A DNA stretch of 24,635 bases from JBHENC01 sp051000345 (GTDB taxonomy: Bacteria; Acidobacteriota; Blastocatellia; Pyrinomonadales; Pyrinomonadaceae). The stretch spans positions 1 through 24,635 of the forward strand of contig JBPCOJ010000031.1 of assembly GCA_051000345.1 (NCBI GenBank). The letters are read 5' to 3'. Under the pieces are notes generated by a model. The model ran no database searches. It saw nothing but the letters and a program-made list of their open reading frames with translations, and was not told the DNA's origin. Position 1 is the stretch's first letter; each line of letters begins with the position of its first letter. The translations under genes were made by a program, and so were the position numbers. Shown here in pieces: positions 7,705 to 15,812 of the stretch.

Positions 7705-9333
7705 TTACTGTATTTCCAGAAACCTCTTGTTCAGCCAGCCGCGATCCTTGGAATTCGGATCGGCCTTCGGCTGGCTGTGTTGCAGCACCTGCACTTCATA
7801 GAAAATATTTCTGACGCTCAACACGCGCACGCGCGAACCCATTTCCGCAAGGCCAATCGGATCGTTATTGATGCTCGGATCGGGACGCAGATTAACATTA
7901 GTTGTCGCAATTGCTTCACGCCCGATGTTTGCCGTATCCGCCGCGTTCGATTGCTGCGCGGGCGTTGTATTGGCGGCGGGCGTCGCATTCCAGAAACGCG
8001 AGCGAACGTAATTGTGCGTTGCGTAAAGCATTCCGGCAAGCGCCGCGACGAGCAGCACGGCGACGAGCAGTCGTGCGTTGCGGCTTGCTATCAATCCCGA
8101 TTGTTTGATTAAGGATGCGTCACGTTGAAGCGATTGGGGAGACGCGGAATTTTGGCGCGCATCCGGAAGCGCGGCGAGCGCTTCGTGCGCGGTCTGGCGA
8201 CGCTCGCGTCCCGACGCTTCATGCGCCGCTGCTGCCGCGTTCGTTGCTGCACCGATCACCGGCACGACAATGCGCGGGCGTTCTTTGCCGTGCGCCGCAA
8301 GCACCTTGCCCAGATCGCGTGTCGTGTCAAAGCGTGGACGCGGCGGCGCGGCGTCGGAAAGCGCGTCATTTGCCGATGACAGATTCGTATTCGGGCGATA
8401 AAGAGTTGCCTCTTCGTCGGGCTGGCGAAGCATTTGCGTCGGCGGCAAAGCAGCGTCAGACAATTCAGCCCAGAACTCCTGCACTGTTTGATAGCGCGCG
8501 GCGGCGGATGTTTGCGTCGCACGACGTAGAACTTTAAGCACTGCCGTCGCCCATGTCTTACCGGCAATCGGCGCGGGAAATTCCGTGATCGGGCGCTGCG
8601 CAAAACGGCGCGGCGATTCTCCCGCGAGCAGCGTATAAGTAGTCTTCGCAAGCGAATAAATATCGGCGGCGGGCGTCAGGTGCGGCTGCGCTCCTCCGGC
8701 CAGAAGCGAAGCATCTAGCTGGCCTGTGTGCGAGAGCGGATTGTGTTCGGGCGGCGCGTAAATATTTGTGCCGACGCGCGTGATTACTCCATCGCCGCCT
8801 TCGATTTTGGCAACGCCGAAGTCTGCGATTTTAACAATGCGGCAGTCTTCTGTTAAAAGCAGATTCTGCGGCTTGATGTCGCGGTGGATAACGCCGCAGA
8901 GGTGCGCGTGCGCGAGTCCGGCGCAAACTTGTTCGAGATAAAAAAGCGCGCGGTCAAGCGGGAATGCTTGCTGGCGGCAACGCGCCGCGAGGTCTCCGCC
9001 GGAAAGATATTCGAGCACGAGATAATGAAACGTCGTGCTTGCAAGGTCTATCGCCGTGCCGTGTCCGAGGCGGTTGATAATGTTCGGATGGCGCACGCGG
9101 TCAAGGGCGACGGCTTCGTTTTGAAAATTTTCGACGAGCGTGCGTTCAAGCTCTACGTCCGGCACGCCCTGCAACAGCACATTGAGCGCTTTGATAACGA
9201 CGGTGGACGGCTCGCCGTTTTGCGCGGCGTTGTCATGCGCGACGTAAATCTCCGCATAACTGCCGCGCCCCAGACACTGCTCGACATCGTAGCGATTGTC
9301 CAAGCGGCACTGCTGTAATTTTAGTTCGATCAT
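7705..9333 (-). CDS. Transmembrane Ser/Thr protein kinase with extracytoplasmic SH3-like domain
   Basis: A 542-residue Hanks-type kinase. The catalytic domain (~14-290) has the glycine loop GRGSYAEIY (22-30), Lys48 in VVIK, the alpha-C Glu73, HRDIKPQN (150-157), DFG (171-173) and APPE (193-196), so it should be active. A low-complexity juxtamembrane region (290-418) contains EATLYRP near 308. One transmembrane helix follows (~420-438), then an outside domain of ~70 residues (NVNLRPDP ... RGWLNKRFLEI) resembling a bacterial SH3 domain rather than the PASTA repeats of PknB. It probably senses the envelope and phosphorylates FHA partners and wall enzymes encoded upstream. ATG 9333 has a GAAGG directly abutting it, so the true start may differ by a few codons; an in-frame stop lies just upstream. 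Confidence 0.9.
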   Translation of the reverse strand: MIELKLQQCRLDNRYDVEQCLGRGSYAEIYVAHDNAAQNGEPSTVVIKALNVLLQGVPDVELERTLVENFQNEAVALDRVRHPNIINRLGHGTAIDLASTTFHYLVLEYLSGGDLAARCRQQAFPLDRALFYLEQVCAGLAHAHLCGVIHRDIKPQNLLLTEDCRIVKIADFGVAKIEGGDGVITRVGTNIYAPPEHNPLSHTGQLDASLLAGGAQPHLTPAADIYSLAKTTYTLLAGESPRRFAQRPITEFPAPIAGKTWATAVLKVLRRATQTSAAARYQTVQEFWAELSDAALPPTQMLRQPDEEATLYRPNTNLSSANDALSDAAPPRPRFDTTRDLGKVLAAHGKERPRIVVPVIGAATNAAAAAHEASGRERRQTAHEALAALPDARQNSASPQSLQRDASLIKQSGLIASRNARLLVAVLLVAALAGMLYATHNYVRSRFWNATPAANTTPAQQSNAADTANIGREAIATTNVNLRPDPSINNDPIGLAEMGSRVRVLSVRNIFYEVQVLQHSQPKADPNSKDRGWLNKRFLEIQ

Positions 9334-9385
9334 CCTTCGGCTTCAATCGAATACGAACGGTGTTTGCGATTAGATGCAAAAAAAA

Positions 9386-10957
9386 TCAGCGTTCCGGTGC
9401 TGTTCCTGTGGCGTTGGATGCGGCGGCTGGCTGCATTGCGCCCGTTGCGCTTTCCGTTTGAATGACTTCATCTAAATCTTTGGCGGCTATTGCCTGTGCG
9501 GAAGAATTGCGCGATTGAAGCGCTGCCGCCGCCGCCGAAATTCTCGCTTCGACTTTCAGCGGATCGCGGTTAGTCGCGGCGCTCGCGTTTAGCTTGTCGA
9601 TTGTTTTTTTGAAGGCTTCTCCTGCTTCCGCGTGCTTGCCGGAAAGCATCAGCGCGCGCCCGTACAAATATAAAAATTCAGGGTCGGCTGCTTCGAGAGG
9701 ATTGCCGCCCGCTTCGCTCGTCATGCGGCTAACGCACGCTTGCGGCGAGCGGTCTACTTCGCGGCGCAGTTTTTCGTATTTCGCTTCGGGAGATTCCTGA
9801 ACGACGGCGCTCGTCGATGCGTTGTCGATTGGCAATGGCTTAATCTGTTGATCCCGATAATTCATGCCGCCGTAAAAGGCTGCGGCAGCGGCGACGGCAG
9901 CGACGATGAGCAACAGCGCGAGCGTTCCGGCGAGGTTGCGCGGCTTCAATTCGCGTGTGGCCTCTCGCTCCTTCACGCTTGCTTCCGGTTCGAGCGAAAT
10001 TACCTGACGCGATGATGATTTTGAAGCGCGGTTTTGTGCATCCGAATCGTTGCTCGACATTTGCATTGTCGGCATTGCGTTTCCATCGCCATCGACAAGC
10101 GACGGAGAGTCACTCGCAGCGGGCGACGCGGAAGCTTTGGCGCGCGGCATAGCGAGCGTCGGTTCGTCGTCTTCAAATGCTGTGGTGTTGTTCGCCGCCG
10201 CTTTGAAATCGCCGACGCGTATAATAACCGCCGTGAGATTGTCTTCCGCGCCGCGTTCATAGCAGATGCGTTTCATTTCTTCGCACGTTGCGTTCAAGTC
10301 CTTGCCGCCCGCGAGCAAGCGGCGTATTTCGTCGTCGGAGATATGGCGCGTGATGCCGTCGGAGCAGAGAAGAAAAGCCGTTCCGTCCTCGACTTCGATG
10401 GCTTTAGTATCGACATCGACGGCGGCTTCCGCGCCGAGCGCACGGCTAATAATATTGCGGCTCGGATGATTGGCAGCCTGATCCGGCGTCATGCGTCCGG
10501 CGCGCACTTCCTCTTCGACCATCGAATGATCTTCGGTTTCGCGCAGGAGCTTGCCGTCCGGCGTCAAACGATAAAGACGCGAGTCGCCGACATGCCCGAT
10601 GGTTGCCGTAAAGCCGTCTAAGTGAAGCGCGACGACGGTTGTCGCCATCATCGAAAGCTTCGGATGCTCGCGCGCCATTTGATGAATCGAAGCGTTGGCG
10701 CGCTGAATTGCAATCTCGAGCAAGTCTTCAATATCGCCGCCGATCTCCTGATGACGAAAAGCTTCGTCGAGCACTTCGATTGCCGTTTTGGAAGCGACTT
10801 CGCCCGCCTGCGCGCCGCCGACGCCGTCCGCGACGACGAAGATACGACGCGCATCATCCGCGAGATATGAATCTTCGTTGAGCGGGCGCTTCTCGCTTAA
10901 TCCGCGGTCACTGATTGACGCCGAAGTAATCGCTGCCGTGCTTGATTTATCCGTCAT
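9386..10957 (-). CDS. Membrane-anchored PP2C-type Ser/Thr phosphatase (PstP-like)
   Basis: A 523-residue protein. The PP2C domain (~10-250) has RPLNEDS (24-30), VADGVGG (42-48), GHVGDSRLY (121-129), LLCSDG (196-201) and EDNLTAV (238-244); metal-binding Asp44, Asp200 and Asp239 are present. A linker (250-340) contains DEPTLAMPR. One transmembrane helix lies at ~343-362, and a helical extracytoplasmic tail (~388-500) looks TPR-like. It should reverse the marks set by the kinase 52 bases downstream, as PstP does for PknA/PknB in actinobacteria. The family is the PstP type, not SpoIIE/RsbU, so a role in the STAS system is unsupported. Its ATG overlaps the upstream stop by ATGA, and GGAGG is seven bases ahead. 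Confidence 0.92.
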   Translation of the reverse strand: MTDKSSTAAITSASISDRGLSEKRPLNEDSYLADDARRIFVVADGVGGAQAGEVASKTAIEVLDEAFRHQEIGGDIEDLLEIAIQRANASIHQMAREHPKLSMMATTVVALHLDGFTATIGHVGDSRLYRLTPDGKLLRETEDHSMVEEEVRAGRMTPDQAANHPSRNIISRALGAEAAVDVDTKAIEVEDGTAFLLCSDGITRHISDDEIRRLLAGGKDLNATCEEMKRICYERGAEDNLTAVIIRVGDFKAAANNTTAFEDDEPTLAMPRAKASASPAASDSPSLVDGDGNAMPTMQMSSNDSDAQNRASKSSSRQVISLEPEASVKEREATRELKPRNLAGTLALLLIVAAVAAAAAFYGGMNYRDQQIKPLPIDNASTSAVVQESPEAKYEKLRREVDRSPQACVSRMTSEAGGNPLEAADPEFLYLYGRALMLSGKHAEAGEAFKKTIDKLNASAATNRDPLKVEARISAAAAALQSRNSSAQAIAAKDLDEVIQTESATGAMQPAAASNATGTAPER

Positions 10958-12687
10958 TGAACGGCCTCCAGAACAGGCTTTGCGGCGGGCTGCGCCGCCT
11001 TGACTATGTTAGCGGTGACGACTGCATCGAGAGAGTTACGGTGCGAGAAGGCCATCAGCATTCCGAGCATCGCAAAGCTCGTAATCAAACTGAATCCGCC
11101 GTGGCTGACAAATGGCAGCGTAATGCCCGTCATCGGCAGCGCGCGCGTGATGCCGCCGATATTGACGAGCGCTTGAAAACCGATGAAGGCCGCCAGCCCC
11201 GCAGAGCAGAGCTTGGTGAACATATCGCGCGCTTCGAGCGCCGTGCGCACGCCCGCCTGCACGAAGATTACCAGCGCGAGCATCACGACTGCGCCGCCCG
11301 CGAGTCCTAATTCTTCGCCGATGGCCGCGTAGATATAATCGGAATCGGCGACGGGAATTACTTCCGCAAAGCCAAGCCCGAGACCGCGCCCCGTCGTTCC
11401 GCCCGACGCGATGCCGAACACAGCCTGCGCCGGTTGAAACGCGAGGCGGTCAAACCACACATCCGTATTGACGGACTTTTGCATCGCAGGGCTTTGCTCT
11501 GCCAATTCGCGCATTTTCGGTTGACGTTGAAGTGCTTCGTCGTAATCCTTTTTCCACCACGCGACATCCGTCGGCGGCGGCTCGAAGCCATCGAGCCACA
11601 AATGAAAGCGCTGCTGAATGCGCGAAGGCAGAATGGCCTGCACGGGCTTGGCGAGAGTCGGCAAGAGCGGAACTTTTTCTTGAACATCCTGCGGCAGTGC
11701 GCCGACGACGAGCACGCCGATAGCAAGCGCCACCGTGCCGACGAAAAGCAAAAGCTGCGGCCAGCGTCGCACCGCAATCAAGTAAAGCGTCGCGTAGGCG
11801 CTGGTGAAGACGAGCATCTGTCCGAAGTCTTTGAGCACGAAGAAGGGAATAAACGGCATCAATGCCATCGCAATCAACGGCACCATGTCGCGCGCCGAAG
11901 GAATGCCCCAGTAAGTGCGCGCGAGGTCTTTGTAGCGCGCCGTGAGAATGCCCGCGAAGCCGAGCAGAAAGGGAATCTTCGCAGGCTCCCAAGGCGTCAT
12001 ATTACCGAGTGCCTTGCCCGCGCTCGAAGTCGCCACCGCTGCCGCGAGAGGGACGAGCGTGATAAGGACAATGATAAAGCTGTGGCGCTGTATCCAGAGC
12101 AAATATCTATCCTGCACGCAGAACCAGTAGGCCAGCGCGAAGAGGAAAAAAGAAAACAGCGGAATCCATGTATAGCTAGACGTCAGCGCAGTGCCGACGG
12201 AGTACGTTCCTTGCTGCACGTCTTCATTATCGATGTCGGTGGGTTGCGCGGGCGTCGCGGGCAAGCCCATTATTTGCTTTTTCGCCGCATCATAATTTTC
12301 GTTGATGTAGCGCATACGCAGTCGGTTGGTTTTCTCCGCGCGCGCGGCAGCTTTGTTTTTCGTGTTGTATTCGGGATCGCTGTAAAGCCTGTACTGCACC
12401 AAGAGGCCGATGGAGAAAAGTAGCACGGCGGTTGTATAGAGCGTCCAATTGCCCGCGAATTTCATCACGCGCGTCAGCCATAAAACAATGGCGATGATCG
12501 GCACAAACAGTAATAAATCACGCGCGCCGCTGACCCACGACGGATCGTAACCGCGAATCAATGCGGCGCGATGCACTGCGTAATAACCTGCGAACTCGAA
12601 GAGGATGATAAGCAGGAGAGCAATGAGATGTGACGAAGCGCGATTCTTCATTTGTGGTTTATTAACTACCGGAAATTGATTGGGCAA
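10954..12687 (-). CDS. FtsW/RodA-family peptidoglycan glycosyltransferase
   Basis: A SEDS-family polytopic membrane protein of 577 residues (565 if ATG 12651 is used). Signature segments are present: KDFGQMLVFT (286-295), GLGLGFAEVIPVADSDYIYA (435-454) and the signature loop ITRALPMTGITLPFVSHGG (513-531). The Asp in LWLDGF (366) corresponds to the conserved LDP loop aspartate required for lipid II polymerisation in RodA/FtsW. Two hydrophilic insertions, ~105-158 and ~370-412, make it longer than the usual ~370-430 residues. It should pair with the class B PBP immediately upstream as a polymerase-crosslinker complex; whether for elongation or division is undecided, though the neighbourhood resembles actinobacterial rodA. 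TTG 12687 is five bases after the PBP stop, but neither start has a clear ribosome site. Confidence 0.9.
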   Translation of the reverse strand: MPNQFPVVNKPQMKNRASSHLIALLLIILFEFAGYYAVHRAALIRGYDPSWVSGARDLLLFVPIIAIVLWLTRVMKFAGNWTLYTTAVLLFSIGLLVQYRLYSDPEYNTKNKAAARAEKTNRLRMRYINENYDAAKKQIMGLPATPAQPTDIDNEDVQQGTYSVGTALTSSYTWIPLFSFFLFALAYWFCVQDRYLLWIQRHSFIIVLITLVPLAAAVATSSAGKALGNMTPWEPAKIPFLLGFAGILTARYKDLARTYWGIPSARDMVPLIAMALMPFIPFFVLKDFGQMLVFTSAYATLYLIAVRRWPQLLLFVGTVALAIGVLVVGALPQDVQEKVPLLPTLAKPVQAILPSRIQQRFHLWLDGFEPPPTDVAWWKKDYDEALQRQPKMRELAEQSPAMQKSVNTDVWFDRLAFQPAQAVFGIASGGTTGRGLGLGFAEVIPVADSDYIYAAIGEELGLAGGAVVMLALVIFVQAGVRTALEARDMFTKLCSAGLAAFIGFQALVNIGGITRALPMTGITLPFVSHGGFSLITSFAMLGMLMAFSHRNSLDAVVTANIVKAAQPAAKPVLEAVQ

Positions 12688-12692
12688 TTTTA

Positions 12693-14696
12693 CTACCGAG
12701 TTGTTGGCTGTTGCGTTGGTTGCGGCGGCGTTATCGGCTGCTGTGCGCGCCCGCGCCCGCGCTTATTCGTAGAGGGCTGCCGTTGTTGTTGCTGTTGATT
12801 TTGATTGACGGGCGCGTTGCCTAGCAATCCTAGGTCGCGCGCTTTGAGCACCATCGCGGCGGCGACGGGCGCGGCGGCCTTCGAGCCGTAGCCGCCGCCT
12901 TCGATAATGACAGCCATGGCGAGTTGCGGGCGTTCGAGCGGCGCGATGCAGAGAAACCAACTGTCTATTCGCGGGTGTTCGTTGTCGATAATTACTTCTT
13001 CATACTCGCGTACGACATTGCCTTTGCGATCCTTTTCGACGCGCTTGCGTGTTTTCGGTTCGCCCGTCTTCGGGTCATAAACGGGAACGATCTTTTGCGC
13101 CGTGCCGGTCTTGCCGCCGGATGTAATGCCTTGCGCCTGAACATCCGCGAAGACGCCGCGCGCCGTACCCCTTGGCCCTCCCGTCACGAGTCCCATAATG
13201 GCGCGTTCCTGCGCGGCGATTTGCGGCGGCATGACTTGATGAAAGACTTCGGGCGCGCGTCCCATTTCGATCATCGGCTTCATCAGGTTGCCGTCCATAT
13301 TAGCGATAGCCGATGCGGCGAGCGCCATTTGAAAAGGCGTCATCTGTCCGGCGTAGCCTTGCCCGTAACCTTCGAGCGCGATGTCGAAGCGGCTGATCTT
13401 CGGCCCCAACACCATCGTTGATTCGCGCGGGGCAAGTGCGCGTTTGATCGCGTCTGTGCTCGCGTTCCAGATTTCCGGCAGCCTGCGTCCCTGCACTGCT
13501 TCGGCGGGCGTCGCGTAAGTTCCGATGCCGAGCAGTCTGGCGGCATTGGCGAATCTTTCGGGGCCTAGCTTAACGCCCATCTGCGCGAAATATTGATTGC
13601 TGGAAATTTCGTATGCCTGATCTATTTTCATCGTGCCGCAAATTTCGCACGAGCCGTTATCATCCGTGATCGGCTTCGCGCCGCTTGCGGCAACAAAGCC
13701 GCCGGGCGTGCCTTGAAATGTTTCGTTCTGCAAACCTGCGAGAAATGCGGCGGTCATCGTCACGGTCTTAAAGGTCGAGCCGGGAACGTAATACGTGCCG
13801 AGCGCGCGATTGACAAGCGGATTGTCGCGCTTGTCCGCTTCGAGCCTGATCCAAGTCGCTTCGTCCTGCACGTCCTTCAAGCTGTAAGACGGATTGCTGT
13901 ACATCGCCAAAAGTTCGCCGGTCTGCGGATTGAATACGACAACCGCGCCGTGCCTGCCCTTGAGTTGTTCGACGGCTGTTTTTTGCAGATCAATGTCAAT
14001 CGTCAAGCGCACGTCCGTGTTCGCGCGCTGCTTAAAATTTTCTCCCATCGCCACTTGCAAGGCTTCCGGCACGTTGCCGCTCTGCACGCCGAATAGAGCG
14101 CGTTCGAGTCCCGGGTCGCCGCGATCGGAGCCGAGCAAATGCGCCATCGCTTCGTCCATCGGATACTCGCGCACGAGTTGATTATTCTCGAACTTATAAA
14201 GCGCGACGGCCTTTTCCAACTTGCCTGAACGATCCAAAATCCAGCCGCGTAAAGTAGATTCGGACAGTCGGCGATTGCGCAAATCTTTATAATTTAATTC
14301 CTCGAAACGCTCATTTCTCGCTTCGGCATAACGCGCCCAGTAAACATGAAAGCCGAAGACCGCGAGCGCCAGCACGACAAACAATACGCGCAGCGCGCGC
14401 AAGCCTCTGTTGGTCGAAACAGCGCCCAGACGGTCACGCACTTCCGGCGGCAAATCAGCGGGAACAACCGCCGAGATTGCCGTTTTACGCACGCGTGCGC
14501 GAAAAAGCGAGATAAGAAGAAAGAGCGTCATCAGCGCCAGCCCGCCGACGTAAATCAAGGTCAGCATCGCCGGTTGCTTTTCGGGCATTGTCGCCGCAGC
14601 AGCGGCGGCACGCGCGGAATTGTTGGCGGCAGTAACGGCAGAGTTATTGGCGGCAGCCTGTAGAAAAAGAAACAGCGGCGTTAAGGTTTGTGTCAT
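12693..14696 (-). CDS. Class B penicillin-binding protein (D,D-transpeptidase, PbpA-like)
   Basis: A 667-residue peptidoglycan crosslinking enzyme. There are two predicted transmembrane helices (~44-65 and ~103-119), one more than the usual single anchor. The transpeptidase domain has all three active-site motifs: PGSTFK with Ser307 and Lys310, SSN (365-367), and GGKTGTA with Lys539. A short insertion follows KTG (DPKTGEPKTRKR...). The C-terminal tail (630-667) is rich in Gln, Pro and Arg. A dimerisation-type region precedes the catalytic domain. The gene begins 11 bases after the FHA gene and ends five bases before the SEDS gene, the standard polymerase/transpeptidase pairing. The 36-residue Ala/Asn-rich segment before Met37 is weakly supported, so ATG 14588 is an alternative start. 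Confidence 0.92.
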   Translation of the reverse strand: MTQTLTPLFLFLQAAANNSAVTAANNSARAAAAAATMPEKQPAMLTLIYVGGLALMTLFLLISLFRARVRKTAISAVVPADLPPEVRDRLGAVSTNRGLRALRVLFVVLALAVFGFHVYWARYAEARNERFEELNYKDLRNRRLSESTLRGWILDRSGKLEKAVALYKFENNQLVREYPMDEAMAHLLGSDRGDPGLERALFGVQSGNVPEALQVAMGENFKQRANTDVRLTIDIDLQKTAVEQLKGRHGAVVVFNPQTGELLAMYSNPSYSLKDVQDEATWIRLEADKRDNPLVNRALGTYYVPGSTFKTVTMTAAFLAGLQNETFQGTPGGFVAASGAKPITDDNGSCEICGTMKIDQAYEISSNQYFAQMGVKLGPERFANAARLLGIGTYATPAEAVQGRRLPEIWNASTDAIKRALAPRESTMVLGPKISRFDIALEGYGQGYAGQMTPFQMALAASAIANMDGNLMKPMIEMGRAPEVFHQVMPPQIAAQERAIMGLVTGGPRGTARGVFADVQAQGITSGGKTGTAQKIVPVYDPKTGEPKTRKRVEKDRKGNVVREYEEVIIDNEHPRIDSWFLCIAPLERPQLAMAVIIEGGGYGSKAAAPVAAAMVLKARDLGLLGNAPVNQNQQQQQRQPSTNKRGRGRAQQPITPPQPTQQPTTR

Positions 14697-14707
14697 AAAG
14701 GAAAGTG

Positions 14708-15550
14708 TCAGGAACTTTGTTTGCGGAAACGAACTTCGACATCGCCGAATCCGACGACATCGCCTTCTTCTATCGCGCGCGCTTCACCGTAAGCGATGCG
14801 CCGCCCGTTAATATAAGTGCCGTTGGTCGATCCCGTATCGGCAACAAGCAGCGTGCCTTCGCCGTTCATCAAAAGCGCCGCGTGAATCTTCGAGACGCTC
14901 GCATCGTCCAGATATAATTCGTTGTCCGAGCCGCGCCCGACGTTCAAACGCTTGCCGCCCATCACGAACAGCAGCGGCACTTCGCGCTTGCCGTTCGGCA
15001 GAGACGCGCGCGCCGTGACGCGCCTTTCCTTTGGTGCTTCCGGCGCAACGGCAGCCTTCGGTTTTCCGCTGTGTTCCGCCGCACGGCGGGCTGCTTCGTC
15101 TTGCTCGCGCAGTTCTTCCTCGAATTCGCCGAACGTCGGATCGACGACGATGCCAGTTGTGAAAATGTCTGTTTCCGTTTCGACGCGCGGCGGCGCAAGC
15201 GTGCGATAACGGCTATCGTTGATATGATCGATGGCGGCGGCGAGCACTTCCGTTTCTAAATCCTTGATTACTTCGGGCGGTGTTTCGGAATGCGTTCCCC
15301 ATTCGATTTTGAGTTTCAAAAGATGCGGCGCGATGGTGCCTTTCGCCGGTTCATGGCGCACGCGCTCGTCGATTGCTCGTTTCATGCGCGCGAACAAATC
15401 CGTCACCGTCAATCCGCCTTTTGTTTCAACCGAGCGCCAGAGCTTGCGGTCAACGACATCGCCGACGCCTTCGAGCACGCGCCGCAAAAGACGTTCGGCG
15501 AGCGCTTCATCGCGTTTCTTCGGCGGCTCCGGCTTATCCTCGTTTTTCAT
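14708..15550 (-). CDS. FhaA-like FHA-domain protein (first gene of the wall cluster)
   Basis: A 280-residue protein with an FhaA/DUF3662-like N-terminal domain (~15-140), an Ala/Glu-rich linker (~145-185) and a C-terminal FHA domain (~190-280). The FHA phosphopeptide-binding residues are intact: NVGRGSDN (203-210), SKIH (220-223) and STNGTYING (241-249). It should bind phospho-threonine proteins made by the kinase at the end of the cluster and recruit them to the PBP/SEDS pair encoded next. It is a paralogue of the FHA protein at 6776-7666, with a more canonical FHA loop. ATG 15550 has only a weak AGG nine bases upstream. Confidence 0.88.
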   Translation of the reverse strand: MKNEDKPEPPKKRDEALAERLLRRVLEGVGDVVDRKLWRSVETKGGLTVTDLFARMKRAIDERVRHEPAKGTIAPHLLKLKIEWGTHSETPPEVIKDLETEVLAAAIDHINDSRYRTLAPPRVETETDIFTTGIVVDPTFGEFEEELREQDEAARRAAEHSGKPKAAVAPEAPKERRVTARASLPNGKREVPLLFVMGGKRLNVGRGSDNELYLDDASVSKIHAALLMNGEGTLLVADTGSTNGTYINGRRIAYGEARAIEEGDVVGFGDVEVRFRKQSS

Positions 15551-15586
15551 TCAACATACCTGCTTCGACTCGCATTCACAGACATT

Positions 15587-15787
15587 TTAATCGAACAACT
15601 TAATTTGCGCCAAAAGACAAAGTGCGACAAAAGCTTGCCACAGGCGGCGCGGGCGAGGGAAGTAGTATATATCCGGTTTGATGGCGCTGGCTATTTTAAC
15701 CGAAAGGCAGCGATGTAGAGAAGCGTCGGCAAACAGCGGCAAACGAAAACCGAATTTGCCAAGTAAATAAGCCGACTTTTTCCGCAT
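15587..15787 (-). CDS. Possible small basic protein, 66 residues
   Basis: An open frame in the otherwise empty 262-base gap between the rRNA methyltransferase and the first FHA gene. GAGG lies about six bases before the ATG. The product is basic at its N-terminus (MRKKSAYLLGKFGFRL) with a hydrophobic stretch near the end (AFVALCLLAQIKLF). No family is recognised, and chance remains a good explanation. The same stretch should hold the promoter for the wall cluster. Confidence 0.25.
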   Translation of the reverse strand: MRKKSAYLLGKFGFRLPLFADASLHRCLSVKIASAIKPDIYYFPRPRRLWQAFVALCLLAQIKLFD

Positions 15788-15812
15788 TGATTTCCTCAAC
15801 TATAAGCTCGCG

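Noticed and set aside
11434..12423. A 329-residue open frame on the plus strand
   Set aside because: It is antisense to the SEDS protein, whose motifs are clear; the product is Arg/His-rich with no domain.
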